DNA of 46,623 nt from NCBI GenBank assembly GCA_022376515.1, contig WTXI01000283.1, positions 1 through 46,623 of the forward strand, read 5' to 3'. A program made the translations under genes and the position numbers. The DNA is from Lactifluus volemus. Lineage: Eukaryota > Basidiomycota > Agaricomycetes > Russulales > Russulaceae. Shown here piece after piece: positions 1-11,280 of the stretch. How positions within the stretch are numbered: position 1 is the first letter of the stretch; each line of letters starts with the position of its first letter. A model generated the notes under the pieces. That model was given only the letters and a program-made list of their open reading frames with translations. It was not told where the DNA came from and made no database searches.

Positions 1-66
1 CCGGAATTGAACCGGACACCTCTCGCATGCTAAGCGAGCGTGATAAACCAACTACACCATGTGCCC
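1..66 (-). tRNA. tRNA-Ala(AGC), cut by the window edge
   Basis: Read on the minus strand, this begins GGGCACA and contains the D arm, a CTCGC/GCGAG anticodon stem around loop TTAGCAT (anticodon AGC) and a TCCGG/CCGGA T stem. The 3' acceptor strand lies beyond the left edge. The visible part is identical to the complete tRNA-Ala at 35094-35168, which sits in the opposite orientation. Confidence 0.93.
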
Positions 67-165
67 TTATGCGACATGTAAATCCTTAATGGATACAAAC
101 AGATGAAGGGCTCTAGTCATAGCGTCACTGTCTCCTAATTCGCACCTACTCTCACTGTCAGAATA

Positions 166-3100
166 ATGTCGCAGAACGACAGGCCTCTAGTTGGTTCCAT
201 CTTTGAGCGGAAGCCCAGTGCTCCCGCGTCAGCTCCATCCACACTAAACGCGATTCGATCAAAAACTGGCTTTCCTACCGCACAACACCGATCGAAGAGT
301 GTTTTTGCGCGGAACAGAGAGACCGAGGCTCAACAGCAGCCCGTCGCGGCCTCATCACGGGTCACAGAGCCGCCCGTCGTCAAACCGTCTTTGAGAACGC
401 AAGGGTGGATATCATCGTCAAAAGACCCTGACGATGGTGACTGGCGCCTGCAAATTAGCGAAGAGAATGAGAGGCGTGTTGCTAGGATGACTGAAGAAGA
501 GAGAGGGGAGGCGCAGAGAGATATTGAAGAGAAATTTGGAAAGAACATCGGGGATGTACTGAGGAAGGTGCGCATGGCTCGGGAGGCCAAGCAGTTGGAG
601 AAAAGGGCGGTGGAACGTGAAACCACGCACAGCCAGGCTGACGCTAATAACAGTGTCGAGTCTTCTGTGTCTCCAGGTGCGTATTACGCTTCCACACCCT
701 TTGCACGCTTAGCCAGCATTTACCACAGGAGAACGGCTATTAGGACCACCTTCACCTTCCCCCATTATCTCTAGCGCTAGCACCCAACCTTCCACCCCAA
801 CGCGAGCAAATCGAAAATTACGCTTTGCAGATGTCACGCCCGGTGATATCCACGTCTACGAATCCGCGCCTCCATCTCCCCGCAGAAAGCCCCTAGCGCT
901 CCTTCCTTCATCAAAGGACGACATTGCAGTATCCCTTGGCCAATGGAATCGCGCAACCCCAAAAGCAGAAAGCTCTTCCGAGCCACGTTTGGAGGTCCTG
1001 ACCCCGATAACGACTTTCCAGTTGCTTCGCCATCTGTGGTTCATGATGGATTCCCAGAGAGAGGTACCCCTGAAGATATTAGACGTCGCTTCTTCCCCTC
1101 TCTTCCTACGGGCGACCCATCCCTCGCATGGATCGAGTCAACCCCGCTTCCCGATCCTGCCGCCCCTACCCTTCGCTTCGATCTTCATGGCACACCAATA
1201 CCTCCTACACTCTCCGCGACCTTGCCAACACATCTAGGACTCCATCATCACGCGGAAGGCGCACGTGCTGGTTATACCCTCGATGACATTTTTCTACTTG
1301 CGCGCTCAACCGTCCCCGCACAGCGCGTTGTTATGCTTGGCGTTCTCGCAGGGGTTGTGCGGAGAGTCGCTGGCATGTGGCGCGGCATCTCGGATATGAG
1401 TGACGGATTGGAAGAGTTGCGCGGTAGGGAAGAGGAAATCCGGAAGAGGGCCGTCAGTGCTGGCGCGGAAGCGATGAGCGAGCGAGGCAGCGTTGGCCCG
1501 AGAGCTGTGGAACTTCTATGGGAGACCTTGGTCAGGTGGGACGAGGAACTCATGAATGTTGACGGTGTAGAGTTGCAGGAAGATCCTCCCAATGAAGTCT
1601 CATACAGCCAAGCAGGCGAGGGCACCTTGAAGGGTGATGCTATATCGACTCTTCCCTTACAGTTTTTCCTCTCCCAAATGGCGAAGATGTTAGGCACGGC
1701 AGATCTTCCACATCTCTCTCTTTTACAGCTTTTAGCTGTGCTTCAACGCCTTGCAATGCATAGCAACACCATCGCTGACGAGATTATTGACACGCCCTTG
1801 CTCGTCGCTAACGTGCTTCGTGTATTCATCCTCATACCCATCCCCCCGTCGGAATACTCACCTCTGCCTGTCCCGGCCGCCATCAACCTCCTCACCACTC
1901 TCGCCTCCGCTTCCCGCGTATCTGCGTCCAAGTTGCTAGACCCTGCCGATACGCTTTTGCGTTTTCTCACGTCATCTCCAAGCTCATCGCCCTATCAAAC
2001 ACCACTTGCTGAGGCCCTCCTGGTACAAACATTCCGCCTATACACCACCTTCGCTCGTTATGGTCTTTATGCCCACATTGCGACAACTGCTGCAGAACCT
2101 CTTGCCAGCCTCTCCTCCTATATTCTCTCGTCCGAGTGCCACTCACGTCCATTGTTAACCTCTTACATCTCTCTGCTCGGCGCTTGGACGACTTGTGCCT
2201 CCGACCCTCACCAAACGACTCCGCCACACGAAATACTGTGGAGTCAAATCTCCGGTTGGGGTTGGATAGCAGATGTTACGACCGTTGCACGTAAGCTCAC
2301 GCCAGAGCCGGCGGACTTTGACACATGGGCGGAATTGTGGAATACGGAGGCCATATGGCTGGAAGGCGCGCGGTATAATGGCATGCGTGGTGGTGCAAGT
2401 GAGAGGGAAATCTCGCTAGCTCGATTGAGACTCGGGTTCACTGGTGGTACAGAGAAGGAAGTGGTCTTGGGTGCGATGAGCTCGCTGAAACGTCTGTTGA
2501 ACGAGATACCCACGGGCTACGATGCCGGTAGAGACCTTGCGTTCTATCGCGAGATACTGAGGTCCGCCTTGGTGCTCAGTACTGTGATCCGTCTTTGGCT
2601 GGCGTGCTTCGCCCCAGACAACAACCCGCTCCCTGAACCCCCTTTCCAACTTCCATTTTCGCTTCTTGGCACACTGGCCATACTTACCGTCACTCATCCC
2701 TTGCTGTCAGACCCGGCCGCCATCCCACATTACGTACGGCCTTTTCTGCGCCCCTTGGTCTCATTCATCGTCAATTACGTGTGGCTTTCGCGACGCCATC
2801 CCAATACATCGAGTAGTCTCTGGGTCGCACAACTCAGCACTGCCGTCATGCGATGCCTGCCGGGTGACGAAGATGCTGCGCGCGACATGCTGGACGCTAT
2901 CGTTGACTTAATTGATGAGCGATATCTAAGCGAGCATGGCTGGGGCGGGTCGTCGGAGGTGTGGTCTCGCGGCGGGCTGCATATTCTCAAGCCTTTTCTC
3001 GCCTATGGCCTCGCGCCGACTACAGATTCCGAGGGCGAAAATGCTTCCCGCGTGCGAGTTGCACCGCTATTCCCTACCCCTCGTTCCCTCATGCTTACAA

Positions 3101-4173
3101 CGACACAACGCCTTCCGTCCCGCGGTTTTACATTCATGTTTGCGCGCGATTGGACACTTCTTCCTTTGGATCATGTCCTGCATTCAGGCGCATCCACCGT
3201 ATGGCAGCACCTGCCTACAGAGTGGGATGCCAGCGAAACAGACGTGACACGTGCGACCCTGATGCTTGCGCGCGCTGTGCGCGAGGCGGTGGTCGCGAAT
3301 GGGACACCATCGTTCGCAATGAACCGCGCAGAAGTCACGTTCAGTTGCATGAAGGTTTTCATGCTTGAACATGGCCAGGCCCAAGGTGCGCCGTCAACAA
3401 ACGGTGAAAACCGCGAAGAAGTATTTCGCGACGCCACGGTCGGCGAGCTCATGGAGGCGCTCCTTCGCCCTTGCAGACTCGATGCATCTTCGAACGGGCT
3501 TTCTACGTCTACCTCCTCGGATGCGCAAGACAATCTTGAGCTGGTGGCAGCCCGGTTTCTCGGCACCGGGACGCCGTTCTTCCAGTTCTACACCGATTTC
3601 GTCACGCTGTACGACGGCATCTCATTCGGACATCAGCTCTTTGCCGAGCTTCTGCTCCCGCCACTAGCTCAACGCTACGCGGCCGACTACCGCAAATTAC
3701 TGTACGACGATACTGCGCACGCGCTCGGCACCGTGCGCACGCCTGTTGAGCGCGTCATTGGCGGATCTGTCGGGACCTTCCTCTGGCCTGCCGAACACGC
3801 ACAAGAGGTCGTTGGAGCACAATTGAGTCTGCTCGTGGGTCGCCGTGCACGTGTTCCGGTCGAGGGATTCGTTCGGTGGATGGCGGTGCATCATGTCGCA
3901 GCCAATATATGGCCGGACCTGCGGGAGGACGCCACTCTCACAGATGAACGTGGACGTAAACTGCTTCAGTCGCTGGTAAACCAGGGGGAACATGGAATCG
4001 TCCGTGAGGTCACGCTTTACTGGCAACGGCGGGAGGGTAACGTTGTGTTGCCCCCAGTTTGCTTTGATCTGGAACCGGCGAGGCGAAGAAGTCGACTAGA
4101 CTGGGTAAAATTGTGGGCAAATGGGTATCTACTAGATCATGTGGAGAGGTTGCTTGAAATAGGTAGAATATGA
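166..4173 (+). CDS. RPAP1: RPAP1-like RNA polymerase II assembly factor
   Basis: RPAP1 (yeast Rba50) helps assemble RNA polymerase II and bring it into the nucleus; this role is from family knowledge. The model has three exons, 166-676, 729-986 and 1058-4173, which sum to 3885 nt, or 1294 residues. The first intron (52 nt, GTGCGT..CACAG) is well supported. The second (71 nt, GTTTGG..CCCAG) is inferred because it is needed to move from the frame holding residues such as KLRFADVTPGD into the frame holding GTPEDIRRRFF. The N-terminal RPAP1_N motif (ISEENERRVARMTEEE) lies near residues 97-130. The RPAP1_C motif (LRFDLHG, then THLGLHHH and GYTLDDIFLLARSTVPAQR) lies near residues 294-345. The rest is a long helical region. 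Decayed partial copies lie at 9293-9960 and 12361-13604. Confidence 0.9.
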
Positions 4174-4689
4174 ACTGCTTATATTTTTATGTACCAAGTA
4201 ATAACGCATATCGCATGCATGTTTTCATGTTTTCAATTGCATTGTACTGTAATTTGTTTGTTTACAAGTGCTTGAACGGCTGCGCCGCTAATTCGGACAA
4301 ATAAGGGAAGATTAGTAAGCAGCCATCTGCGTCAACCTCTGGAGAAATGCTACAGAGAAAGCAAAACAGAACGAAGTGGAAAAAAAAGGTGGCAAAGCTT
4401 GAGATTCAAGACAAAGGAAACCAAAAAGCCCCCCCCAAAAAAAGTCAAAAGAGGAAACACATAGCAATGATGCTCGCAAGGTGGGTTCACGCCCGTGGGA
4501 AAAATTTAGAGTCCTGTACTTGGATTGGATGGATGCAATTTGTGAGCAGCTCGACTTTTGGTTAGTACCGATAGTGCCAATCACATCTATATCAAATGCG
4601 TAAAAAGGATATGTGGTTCGAGACACAGCCTCTCTATCAACAATACAACTGGTCCCATACTTCTCTTCTCATTGTCACCGCACTCTTCG
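4174..4689. other. Intergenic: RPAP1 3' flank and F-box promoter
   Basis: No gene is seen. The first 100 bases are AT-rich and match, in part, the sequence after the RPAP1 fragment near 9960-9995 (shared GTAATTTGTT and ACAAGT). An A-rich stretch lies at 4380-4450. Positions 4478-4520 carry the left copy of a direct repeat that recurs at 6751-6793. Confidence 0.5.
4478..4520 (+). repeat. Left copy of a direct repeat flanking the F-box gene
   Basis: The core GTGGGTTCACGCCCGTGGG recurs with a few changes at 6751-6793, in the same orientation, and both are followed by a TTAG and a CCTGTA. The F-box gene lies exactly between the two copies. Confidence 0.6.
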
Positions 4690-6399
4690 ATGAACCTTCG
4701 CAAGTACGTCAAAATACCTCTCACTGGCCCTATTTCAAACAACCTGACTTTTATACTCTAATCAGGCTCGCTCGAAAGCTCATCCGAGTCGGCCATGTAT
4801 TATCGAGCTCCCAATCAAGGAGCACCGATTCCGAGTCGGATATCCCCCGTCACTCACCCTCCAACACTTCTCCTCCAGAAATTCACAACATAGGAGAACG
4901 CATAGTATGTTCCCAGAAGGGATCAAGTGTGATTCGAGCACAAAGTATGTGATATCGGCTACACTCACAACGATGTCTTATTGTATGATGCAGGTCAAAT
5001 TTCACCCCAAGTTACAATCTGTTCGCTTCCAGATGAAGTCCTCCTGGATATCTTCGAATTCTGCCTACTTGATCTTGGGAAACTCCGAGCGAGGACCTGG
5101 CCCAAGCTAGTGCATGTATGCCAAAGATGGCGATACACTGTGTTTGCCTCCCCGCTTCGTCTCGATCTCCGCATTCTCTGCAAAGACGGGACTCCTGTGG
5201 GGAAGCTGCTGGATGTCTGGCCCCCCTTGCCTATCGAAATACAGTACTTCTCTGTTGATCCTCAAGTTGAGGAAAACATAATCGCTGCACTCGAGCACCC
5301 TAACCGTGTACGCACCATTTGGTTCAGTGAAATACGTATGCCACTGGAGAGTTTGGCCGCAGTGATGCAGGAACCATTTCCAGAACTGGAATCTCTTTTT
5401 CTTCACAGAAAATGGCCTGGTCCGACTGTGCCGGCGCTTCCCAATTCGTTCTTAGGCGGATCCGCTCCACGTCTACGTTCACTCCATTTGAGACACATTC
5501 CATTTCCGACATTACCTCAACTTCTTTTGTCATCCAATGACCTTGTCAATCTCCACCTTGTTCGGATACCGCATAGTGGTTACCTTTCGCCCGAGGCAAT
5601 GGCTATGTGCATCTCCGCCTTGACCAGGCTCACGAAGCTTTCCATCAGTTTCGAATCCCCGGCTTCTCGTCCTGATCCAATAACCCGACCTCCACCTCCA
5701 CTGACACGTGCTGTCCTCCCTGCTCTCACAGATTTTGACTTCCGTGGTGTCAGCGAGTACTTGGAGGACCTCGTGGCCCAAATCGAGGCCCCTCTAATCG
5801 ACGTCATAGAAATAGAATTCTTCAATCAGCTGGTCTTTGACATCCAACAACTCCCTCGGTTCATCAGTCATGCACCAGCACCTATTCCATGTGATACAGC
5901 ATACATTCTCATTTATCATGACAAAGTCTCGATGTGTTTTTCATCAATGAGACAGCCTTCCTATACCCAGTTCCTCACATCCAAAATCTCATGCAGAGGG
6001 GTAGATTGGCAAGTCTCTTCTGTGGCGCAAATATGCAACCAGCTTTCCGAGTCGTTCATTTCCGGTATTGAACGTCTCTTCATCGAAGACAGTACTCGTG
6101 TCATGTTTTCAACGACTTTTCAAGATGTAATGGAAGAGACACCATGGCTGGAACTCTTCCATTCATTCGCTGCTGTGAGGACCCTCTATATATCTCAACC
6201 GATTTATCCAGACATCGTGTCAGCGCTGCGAGAGCTCAGTGGGGAAACGGCCACGGAGGTGTTACCTGCTTTGGACAATCTTTACCTACAAGCGGGTTCG
6301 AGATTTAGATCAGAGCAGAAAGACATCGAGCCATTCATAATCGCCCGTCAGCGTTCTGGTCACCCTGTTTCTATCCACCCCTGGGATGGAATACATTAG
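4690..6399 (+). CDS. F-box protein, agaricomycete LRR-like type
   Basis: The product is probably a substrate adaptor of an SCF ubiquitin ligase; the target is unknown. The long exon has no in-frame ATG near its start, so I traced upstream exons: 4690-4703 (MNLR), an intron 4704-4765 ending TCTAATCAG, exon 4766-4944, an intron 4945-4993, and exon 4994-6399. These sum to 1599 nt, or 532 residues, and every junction keeps frame. The F-box lies near residues 72-115 (ICSLPDEVLLDIFEFC, then VCQRWR). It is followed by leucine-rich, weakly repeated segments such as LRSLHLRHIPFPTLPQL and LTRLTKLSIS. Such F-box proteins form large, fast-changing families in mushrooms. Short direct repeats flank the gene, and it sits between RPAP1 and a GH131 remnant that may once have been neighbours. 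Confidence 0.8.
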
Positions 6400-6794
6400 T
6401 TCGATGTTATCTGCAACCCCTATTTACACCCACTTATCCATGCCCCAGGTACGTGTTTCTCTTATTGGCCTGCTAGGCTCTCCTTGTGTATATGTAACTC
6501 CATTTGTAACGCGGGCACGCAAGCAATGTAATACGATATGATTGATGTTGTTACCTAATGCAGATGTTATAAAGTATTGCAACGGATTAAAACCTATGCA
6601 GCCGCGCAGATCCTGCATGAGTAGGACGCCCCAAAGACAACACCTTTTGGTGGACACTGATAGTGTGCCCTACGTTTAACATAAGCTGATATATGATGCG
6701 TGGATGGAAGTTAATATTTCGTAGACATCGAAAAATGTAACTATAACATACAAGTGGGTTCACACCTGTGGGAATATTAGGATTTCCTGTAATT
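6400..6794. other. Intergenic 3' flank of the F-box gene
   Basis: No gene is seen. It is AT-rich and ends with the right copy of the direct repeat at 6751-6793. Confidence 0.4.
6751..6793 (+). repeat. Right copy of the direct repeat flanking the F-box gene
   Basis: It matches 4478-4520 in the same orientation (GTGGGTTCACACCTGTGGG core). Directly after it begins the decayed GH131 sequence. Confidence 0.6.
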
Positions 6795-7290
6795 TTATAC
6801 TACCTGGAAATAAGTACAGTACAGCATTTTTGACACCACAACTGAGGCTGACGCCATTTTTTGTGCCAGTCGTACCTTCATGCATCCCGAAATGTTGCCA
6901 AGTCGGCCTGCTCTGCAGGAGTCTCGGAAGGGTCGATCGGTGGGAGCCAAATTCCCGCGATATGTATGGAAAGATTGAGTAACGAACGCAGAAGAGGTGG
7001 CTGCAGACTGAGTAAGACGAATGGGGACGGACGAACCGAACCTTGAGTTGAAGTTGAGCTGACCAAAAGGGGAAGCTGTCACGGTCGTCGTGCCCTCGCT
7101 ATCCTCGACATCCGTTACGCCGGCTGCTAGCGCGTCCTCGTTGAGTGAATAGAATGCTGTACATGGTCGGCCAGGTTGTTTCAGTTGATGACAACAGCAA
7201 AGTTATACCACGCAGATATCACGAATGGGTCGCCTGCATTTGGACCCCGACGCCTTGCAAGGTAACTGGACTTGTAATCGTACTGTATCT
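6795..7290 (-). pseudogene. Decayed 3' part of a GH131 glycoside hydrolase gene
   Basis: This aligns by eye along its length with the 3' half of the intact GH131 gene at 9987-11280. It has the SAWYNFAVV motif, a stretch like FYSLNED, a DVEDS motif corresponding to SVEDNSS, and a KNAVL tail. An in-frame stop falls directly after AVVIN, and several small indels break the frame. The 5' half is missing: at about 7290 the sequence runs into the promoter and start of the HNH gene on the other strand. It is a relic, not an expressed enzyme. Confidence 0.82.
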
Positions 7291-7300
7291 GACTTGAAAA

Positions 7301-8639
7301 ATGGAACAATCTGAAGTCCATATTTCTCTCGACGATGGCACCATTCAAATCCTCTTCCTCTCTATCCCAACAGGAGATATTGAGAGACTTTCCCATTCCC
7401 CACACAAATGGCTCAAATTCGTCATGTTCGCCATTTGTGGTGCACACGGAGTGCTCGCTGCAACGCCCGGAGGAACCCCTGTTGACGATAACACCACATC
7501 TTCCAATATTTCTCAACATTACTACTATCGGTTTCTCAAAGGTACGAATGATGAAAATCTCGTCCATTTGACTCATCAGCCGTCAAATGTCTCCACAGGC
7601 ACGTCTCCTAATTTTATCGACCACAACGGACTCAACGAACGGGTCACATTGACTGCGAAAACGCCACGCGCCACGGACTTTCGTAAACGCATCGTGAATC
7701 GGGATCAAACCTGTGTCATAACGGAAGAGACAGCCGATGTATGTGATGCCGCCCACCTTATTCCACATAGCAAAGGCGACGCTGTGGGTTCACTGCCCGC
7801 TAGATTACGTGGTCTTCCTGATCTGTGTTTTTAGTATATCAGACACGTTGTGCAATCCCGCGGTGATCTCTACCCGTCGGAGGAGATTGAGATCTCTGAC
7901 ATTGATGATCCACGAAATGGTATGTTGTTAAGGAAGGACCTACACACCAAACTTGGTATCAGCCGCATATCCTTTCTAAGAGTACGTAACAAGATGTGCT
8001 CAAGGAGAATTTTTCAATAACTTTCGTGATTCCTAGTCCCCAAACACTCTGCTCAATCCTCAGGATATCCCAAGTGAGGGTGTCCATGTGTATCCAGATT
8101 TGCCGTACCGGATCACGATGCAACACCTAGTCCCAAGTATGGGCATTGAGCCACTGCTTGATCACGACGCCCGCCTCGTTGGCACGGCAGATTCACTTCC
8201 CCCTGCGGTAATACTTGATTTTATCTACGGCATTGCCGCATATCGACGTTGGAGAAGCCACGAGAATGTCCATAAAATACTGGCGTCATATTTCAAGGAC
8301 CACTACGAGCCGGTATTAAAGCGGCCATCCCCTAAACCTACTGGTGTCTTTGACAGCGGACAGGAGGACGACGATGAACCCAAATATCCCACCTACTCTC
8401 CGCCAGACGACAAAGGGGAGCATCAAGAATATCTTGATGCAATGGATGACGTATTGGAACTCTCAATGATGATACGGCAGCGAATGACTCCTCAGGAGGT
8501 GCTGATGAAAATTCAACAGCAACAGGACGAGATGGAGTTGAGAGAACGAGATGTCAGTCGAATGAAAGTGGAGGAGTGGAGGAGAACCATTTCGGAGGAT
8601 TCTTCTGTGGAATCTTCAAATCCAATTCGGACAGCTTAA
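7301..8639 (+). CDS. HNH endonuclease-domain protein (HNH_2 type)
   Basis: This is a fungal protein with an HNH nuclease fold; its role is unknown. Exons are 7301-7541, 7599-7783, 7835-7981 and 8037-8639, giving about 391 residues. The first intron (7542-7598, 57 nt) is a multiple of three with no stop, so it could also be read through. The second (7784-7834) and third (7982-8036) are required by frame. The HNH core is RKRIVNRDQTCVIT, then CDAAHLIPHS (the central His pair), then NGMLLRKDLHTKLG with the final Asn/His. The C-terminal third is acidic and charged (QEDDDEPKYPTYSP, then a Gln/Glu-rich helix). Similar HNH_2 proteins are expanded in mushroom genomes. Whether they cut DNA is not established by the sequence. 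Confidence 0.82.
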
Positions 8640-8753
8640 AGAATACTCCCATCCCCTTTCACCTCCCCTGTACTGCACAGTAACTGTCAATGTCGATTCA
8701 ATGTCAACCATTTGCCTTCACCTGGCTTTTATAACTATTACTGTATGTAAACG

Positions 8754-9147
8754 TGTTGAGGGATCACGAGAACGCGGGAAGAAGGCTGGCGGCCGAGGAC
8801 GACGCCCAGCGTTAAGGGATCATGATGCCCAAGGACGGGATAGCCAGCGTCCACGGCACCCAAGGACCCGCCGGCGTGGACAGCGATCGCTCCCCGTTGG
8901 GGGCGATCGCCCACAGCCATTATCTACGATACCAATTCATTTTCTCTCGAACCTTCTTTTATTTAGTTAGAATAGCCTCCCGCGCAGAGGACTTAGTCCC
9001 GCGCCCACACTTATATCGGGCGGCCGTTCTCGAGGCCAAGATCGAGATCATTCATTTAGTTCACTAGCTCCCCTCTAAATTAGCACATTTTGGTCTAGTC
9101 TAGAGCACATAAATAATAATCAGACGAGACTCGAAAGAGTTCGTCCT
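8754..9147 (+). mobile_element. Probable solo LTR of a gypsy-type element
   Basis: The stretch begins TGTTGAGGGATCACGAG and ends near TTCGTCCTGTTGTTGCA. It has a layout I associate with basidiomycete gypsy LTRs: a GC-rich first half, then TTTTATTTAGTTAGAATAG, then TCCCGCGC blocks and an A/T-rich stretch before the end. No coding sequence is present and I could not identify a clear target duplication. It separates the HNH gene from the RPAP1 fragment and may mark a rearrangement point. The identification rests on composition and memory, so it is tentative. Confidence 0.4.
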
Positions 9148-9292
9148 GTTGTTGCACCGTTCCCCCTCTTCGTGTCCACGCGCGCCCGCTCCCGCTCGTT
9201 TTATTCACTCCGTCTGCCGTCGCCGCTCTTTCCCCTTCATTTTGCGCACCAAAATGGGGTGTCGCTCCTTTGCCCTCCGAGTCACTGGCAGG

Positions 9293-9960
9293 CTGGCAGA
9301 CTCGATGCGTCTTCGAATGGGCTTTCCATGTCTATCTCCTCGAAAGCAAAACAATCTTGAGTTGGTGGCAGCCCCGGCCGGCACCCGGGCCGGGACGGCG
9401 TTTTTCAAGTTCTACACGGATTTCGTCACACCATACCACGGCGGCATCTCATTCGGACAACAGCTCTTTGCTGAGCTTTCTGCTCCCGTCACTCAAGCTC
9501 GCTCAACGCTACACGCCCGACTACCGCAAATTGCTGTGACAGACGATTCTGCGCACGCCTGTTGAGCGCGTCATTGGCGGAACCTTCCTCTGGCCCGCCG
9601 AACAGGCAGAAGAGGTCGTAGGAGCACAGTCGAGTCTGCTCGTAAGGTCTTGTTCGGTGAATAGGCGGTGCATCATGTCGCAGCCAATATATGGCCGGAC
9701 CTGCGGGAGGACACCACTCTCGCAGATGCAGTGAACGTGGACGTAAACTGCGCCGGTAAACCAGGGAGAGCATGGGGTCATCTGTGAGGTCACGCTTTAC
9801 TGGTAACGGCGGGAGGGCAACGCTGTATTGCCCCCAGTTTTCTGGAACCGGCGAGCCGAAGGAATCGACTAGACTAGGGGAAATTGTGGGCAAAAGGGTA
9901 CCTACTAGATCATATGGAGAGGAAATCGAAAATAGGTAGAATATGAACTAGTATGTACAC
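9293..9960 (+). pseudogene. Decayed copy of the RPAP1 3' end
   Basis: This matches positions 3470-4190 of the intact RPAP1 gene: GCAGACTCGATGC, CAATCTTGAG..GTGGTGGCAGCC, TTCTACAC.GATTTCGTCAC, and the end AATAGGTAGAATATGAACT. Many small indels break the frame, and parts are deleted (for example around 3760-3850). The short ORFs seen here are leftovers of RPAP1 frames. It runs directly into the convergent GH131 gene, whose stop codon lies 27 bases downstream. Confidence 0.88.
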
Positions 9961-9986
9961 GTGTCTTCAGTTAAATTGTAATTTGT

Positions 9987-11280
9987 TCAAACAAGTACAG
10001 CATTTTTGGCAGTACAACCGAGGCTAACGCCATTTTTTGCATCCTCTACAAATATTCCGGAGTAGATCAATGCCTCACGCGTACCTTCCTGAATCCCGAA
10101 ATGTGCCACGTCGGCCTGCTCTGCAGGCGTATCGGAGGCGTTGATCAGTGGGAGCTAAATTCCCGAGATATGTGGGACGGAAAGATTAAGTGACGAATGC
10201 AAAGAGGTGGCGGCAGTAAGACGAATCGGGACGGACGAACCTTGAGCAGACCAAAGTGGAGGTCTCCCTGTGCTGCCGGGCCCTTGCCTACGCTCGAGTT
10301 ATCCTCGACACTCGTTACTGCTACTAGAAAATCCCCGTTGAGTGAATAGAATACTTGGAGGGTCAAGCGGTCCCAGTCGACGACAACAGCAAAGTTGTGC
10401 CACGCAGATGGCACGAGTGGGGTTTCCAACAGTACAGTCCTATTATGCGTACGGATGCGAAGCGTGCTGGCAGCGGCTGCGCTCGATAATGTCGTATTGA
10501 ATGGTGTTCCTGAAAGGAGTCGCGCATGCAAGCAAAGCATGGCCAACGTCAATCAGTCAGCGGGTCAGAAGATGAAAACAAAATTCCCTCGCTGGCTCCC
10601 CGGGCCAGGCACGGCACGTACCGGTCTGGAGGTCAAAAATGTGCGTGCCATCCGCTGGCTCGATAAACACAGGTTGGTACTCATGTGTATTATTTAATGG
10701 CTGCGTTGTGTCTGCTTGTACCGAGAAGTGGAACGCCGTGACGCCACTCTCGATCGTCGCGTCGAACGCGGTGCGATTTCCATTCTGAGATCCCTGCGCG
10801 ATGAGCTCGCTACGGCGGAACCCAAGCTGAGGACTACTGCTCCCCGGTGTGAATATAGACGAATTGTCGATGAGCACGAGGATTGGTTGGTCCGGTACAT
10901 CCCATAGGGGCGTCGGAGGTATGCCGGGCAATTGGAAGTACTGCCAGTTCAGAGTGCAGGGAAGAAAATAATTGAAAAGCATGACGAGTTAGTTTGCGAG
11001 TGGTGAGGTGAAGAGGCATGTGCAAGGAGAGGAAAACGACGCCTACTTGACTAGCACTTTTTGACCCTTTAACGATGCTGCGATCGAAAGTGCCTCAAAA
11101 TTCAGGAATCGAACGAACCACAGCGGAGCGGATGATCTACCTCAAAAATTGACGGTCTGATTTGTCGAAATCAGCCTCCGTGAAATTGGTTGGGACGAAA
11201 CCATCAAAGAGGACACTGGCGAGCGTTGCCAAAGCAAAGGCCTCAAGGTACAATGCGAAAGCGACAATGGAAAATAACAT
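9987..11280 (-). CDS. GH131 family secreted beta-glucanase
   Basis: GH131 enzymes act on beta-1,3/1,6- and 1,4-glucans in fungal and plant walls (family knowledge). Five exons on the minus strand, 11280-11141, 11077-11047, 10940-10622, 10509-10241 and 10154-9987, sum to 927 nt, or 308 residues, with every junction in frame. The first exon encodes a signal peptide (MLFSIVAFALYLEAFALA), then VLFDGFVPTNFTEADFD. Later come IPPTPLWD, IDNSSIFTPG, QLGFRRSELIAQ, HEYQPVFIEPADGTHIFDLQTG, SAWHNFAVVVDWD, VTSVEDNSSV, HFGIQEGTREALIYSGIFVED, all family landmarks. Exon 2 is only 31 nt. Several N-glycosylation sites are visible. The gene ends head-on against an RPAP1 relic. It appears intact, unlike its truncated relative at 6795-7290, and suggests a plant-litter or wood-decay lifestyle. 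Confidence 0.88.

Noticed and set aside
989..1237. Frame change early in RPAP1, possibly a lesion
   Set aside because: A 71-base intron at 987-1057 with GT..CAG borders resolves it, and the three exons then sum to an exact multiple of three.
9149..9565. 138-codon plus-strand frame that could be called a gene
   Set aside because: From about 9293 it is a decayed copy of RPAP1 read in mixed frames; the first part is unrelated flank.
10557..11280. GH131 gene first judged a pseudogene because its 5' ORF lacked the domain start
   Set aside because: Two further exons (11280-11141 and 11077-11047) with good splice sites supply the signal peptide and N-terminus in frame.
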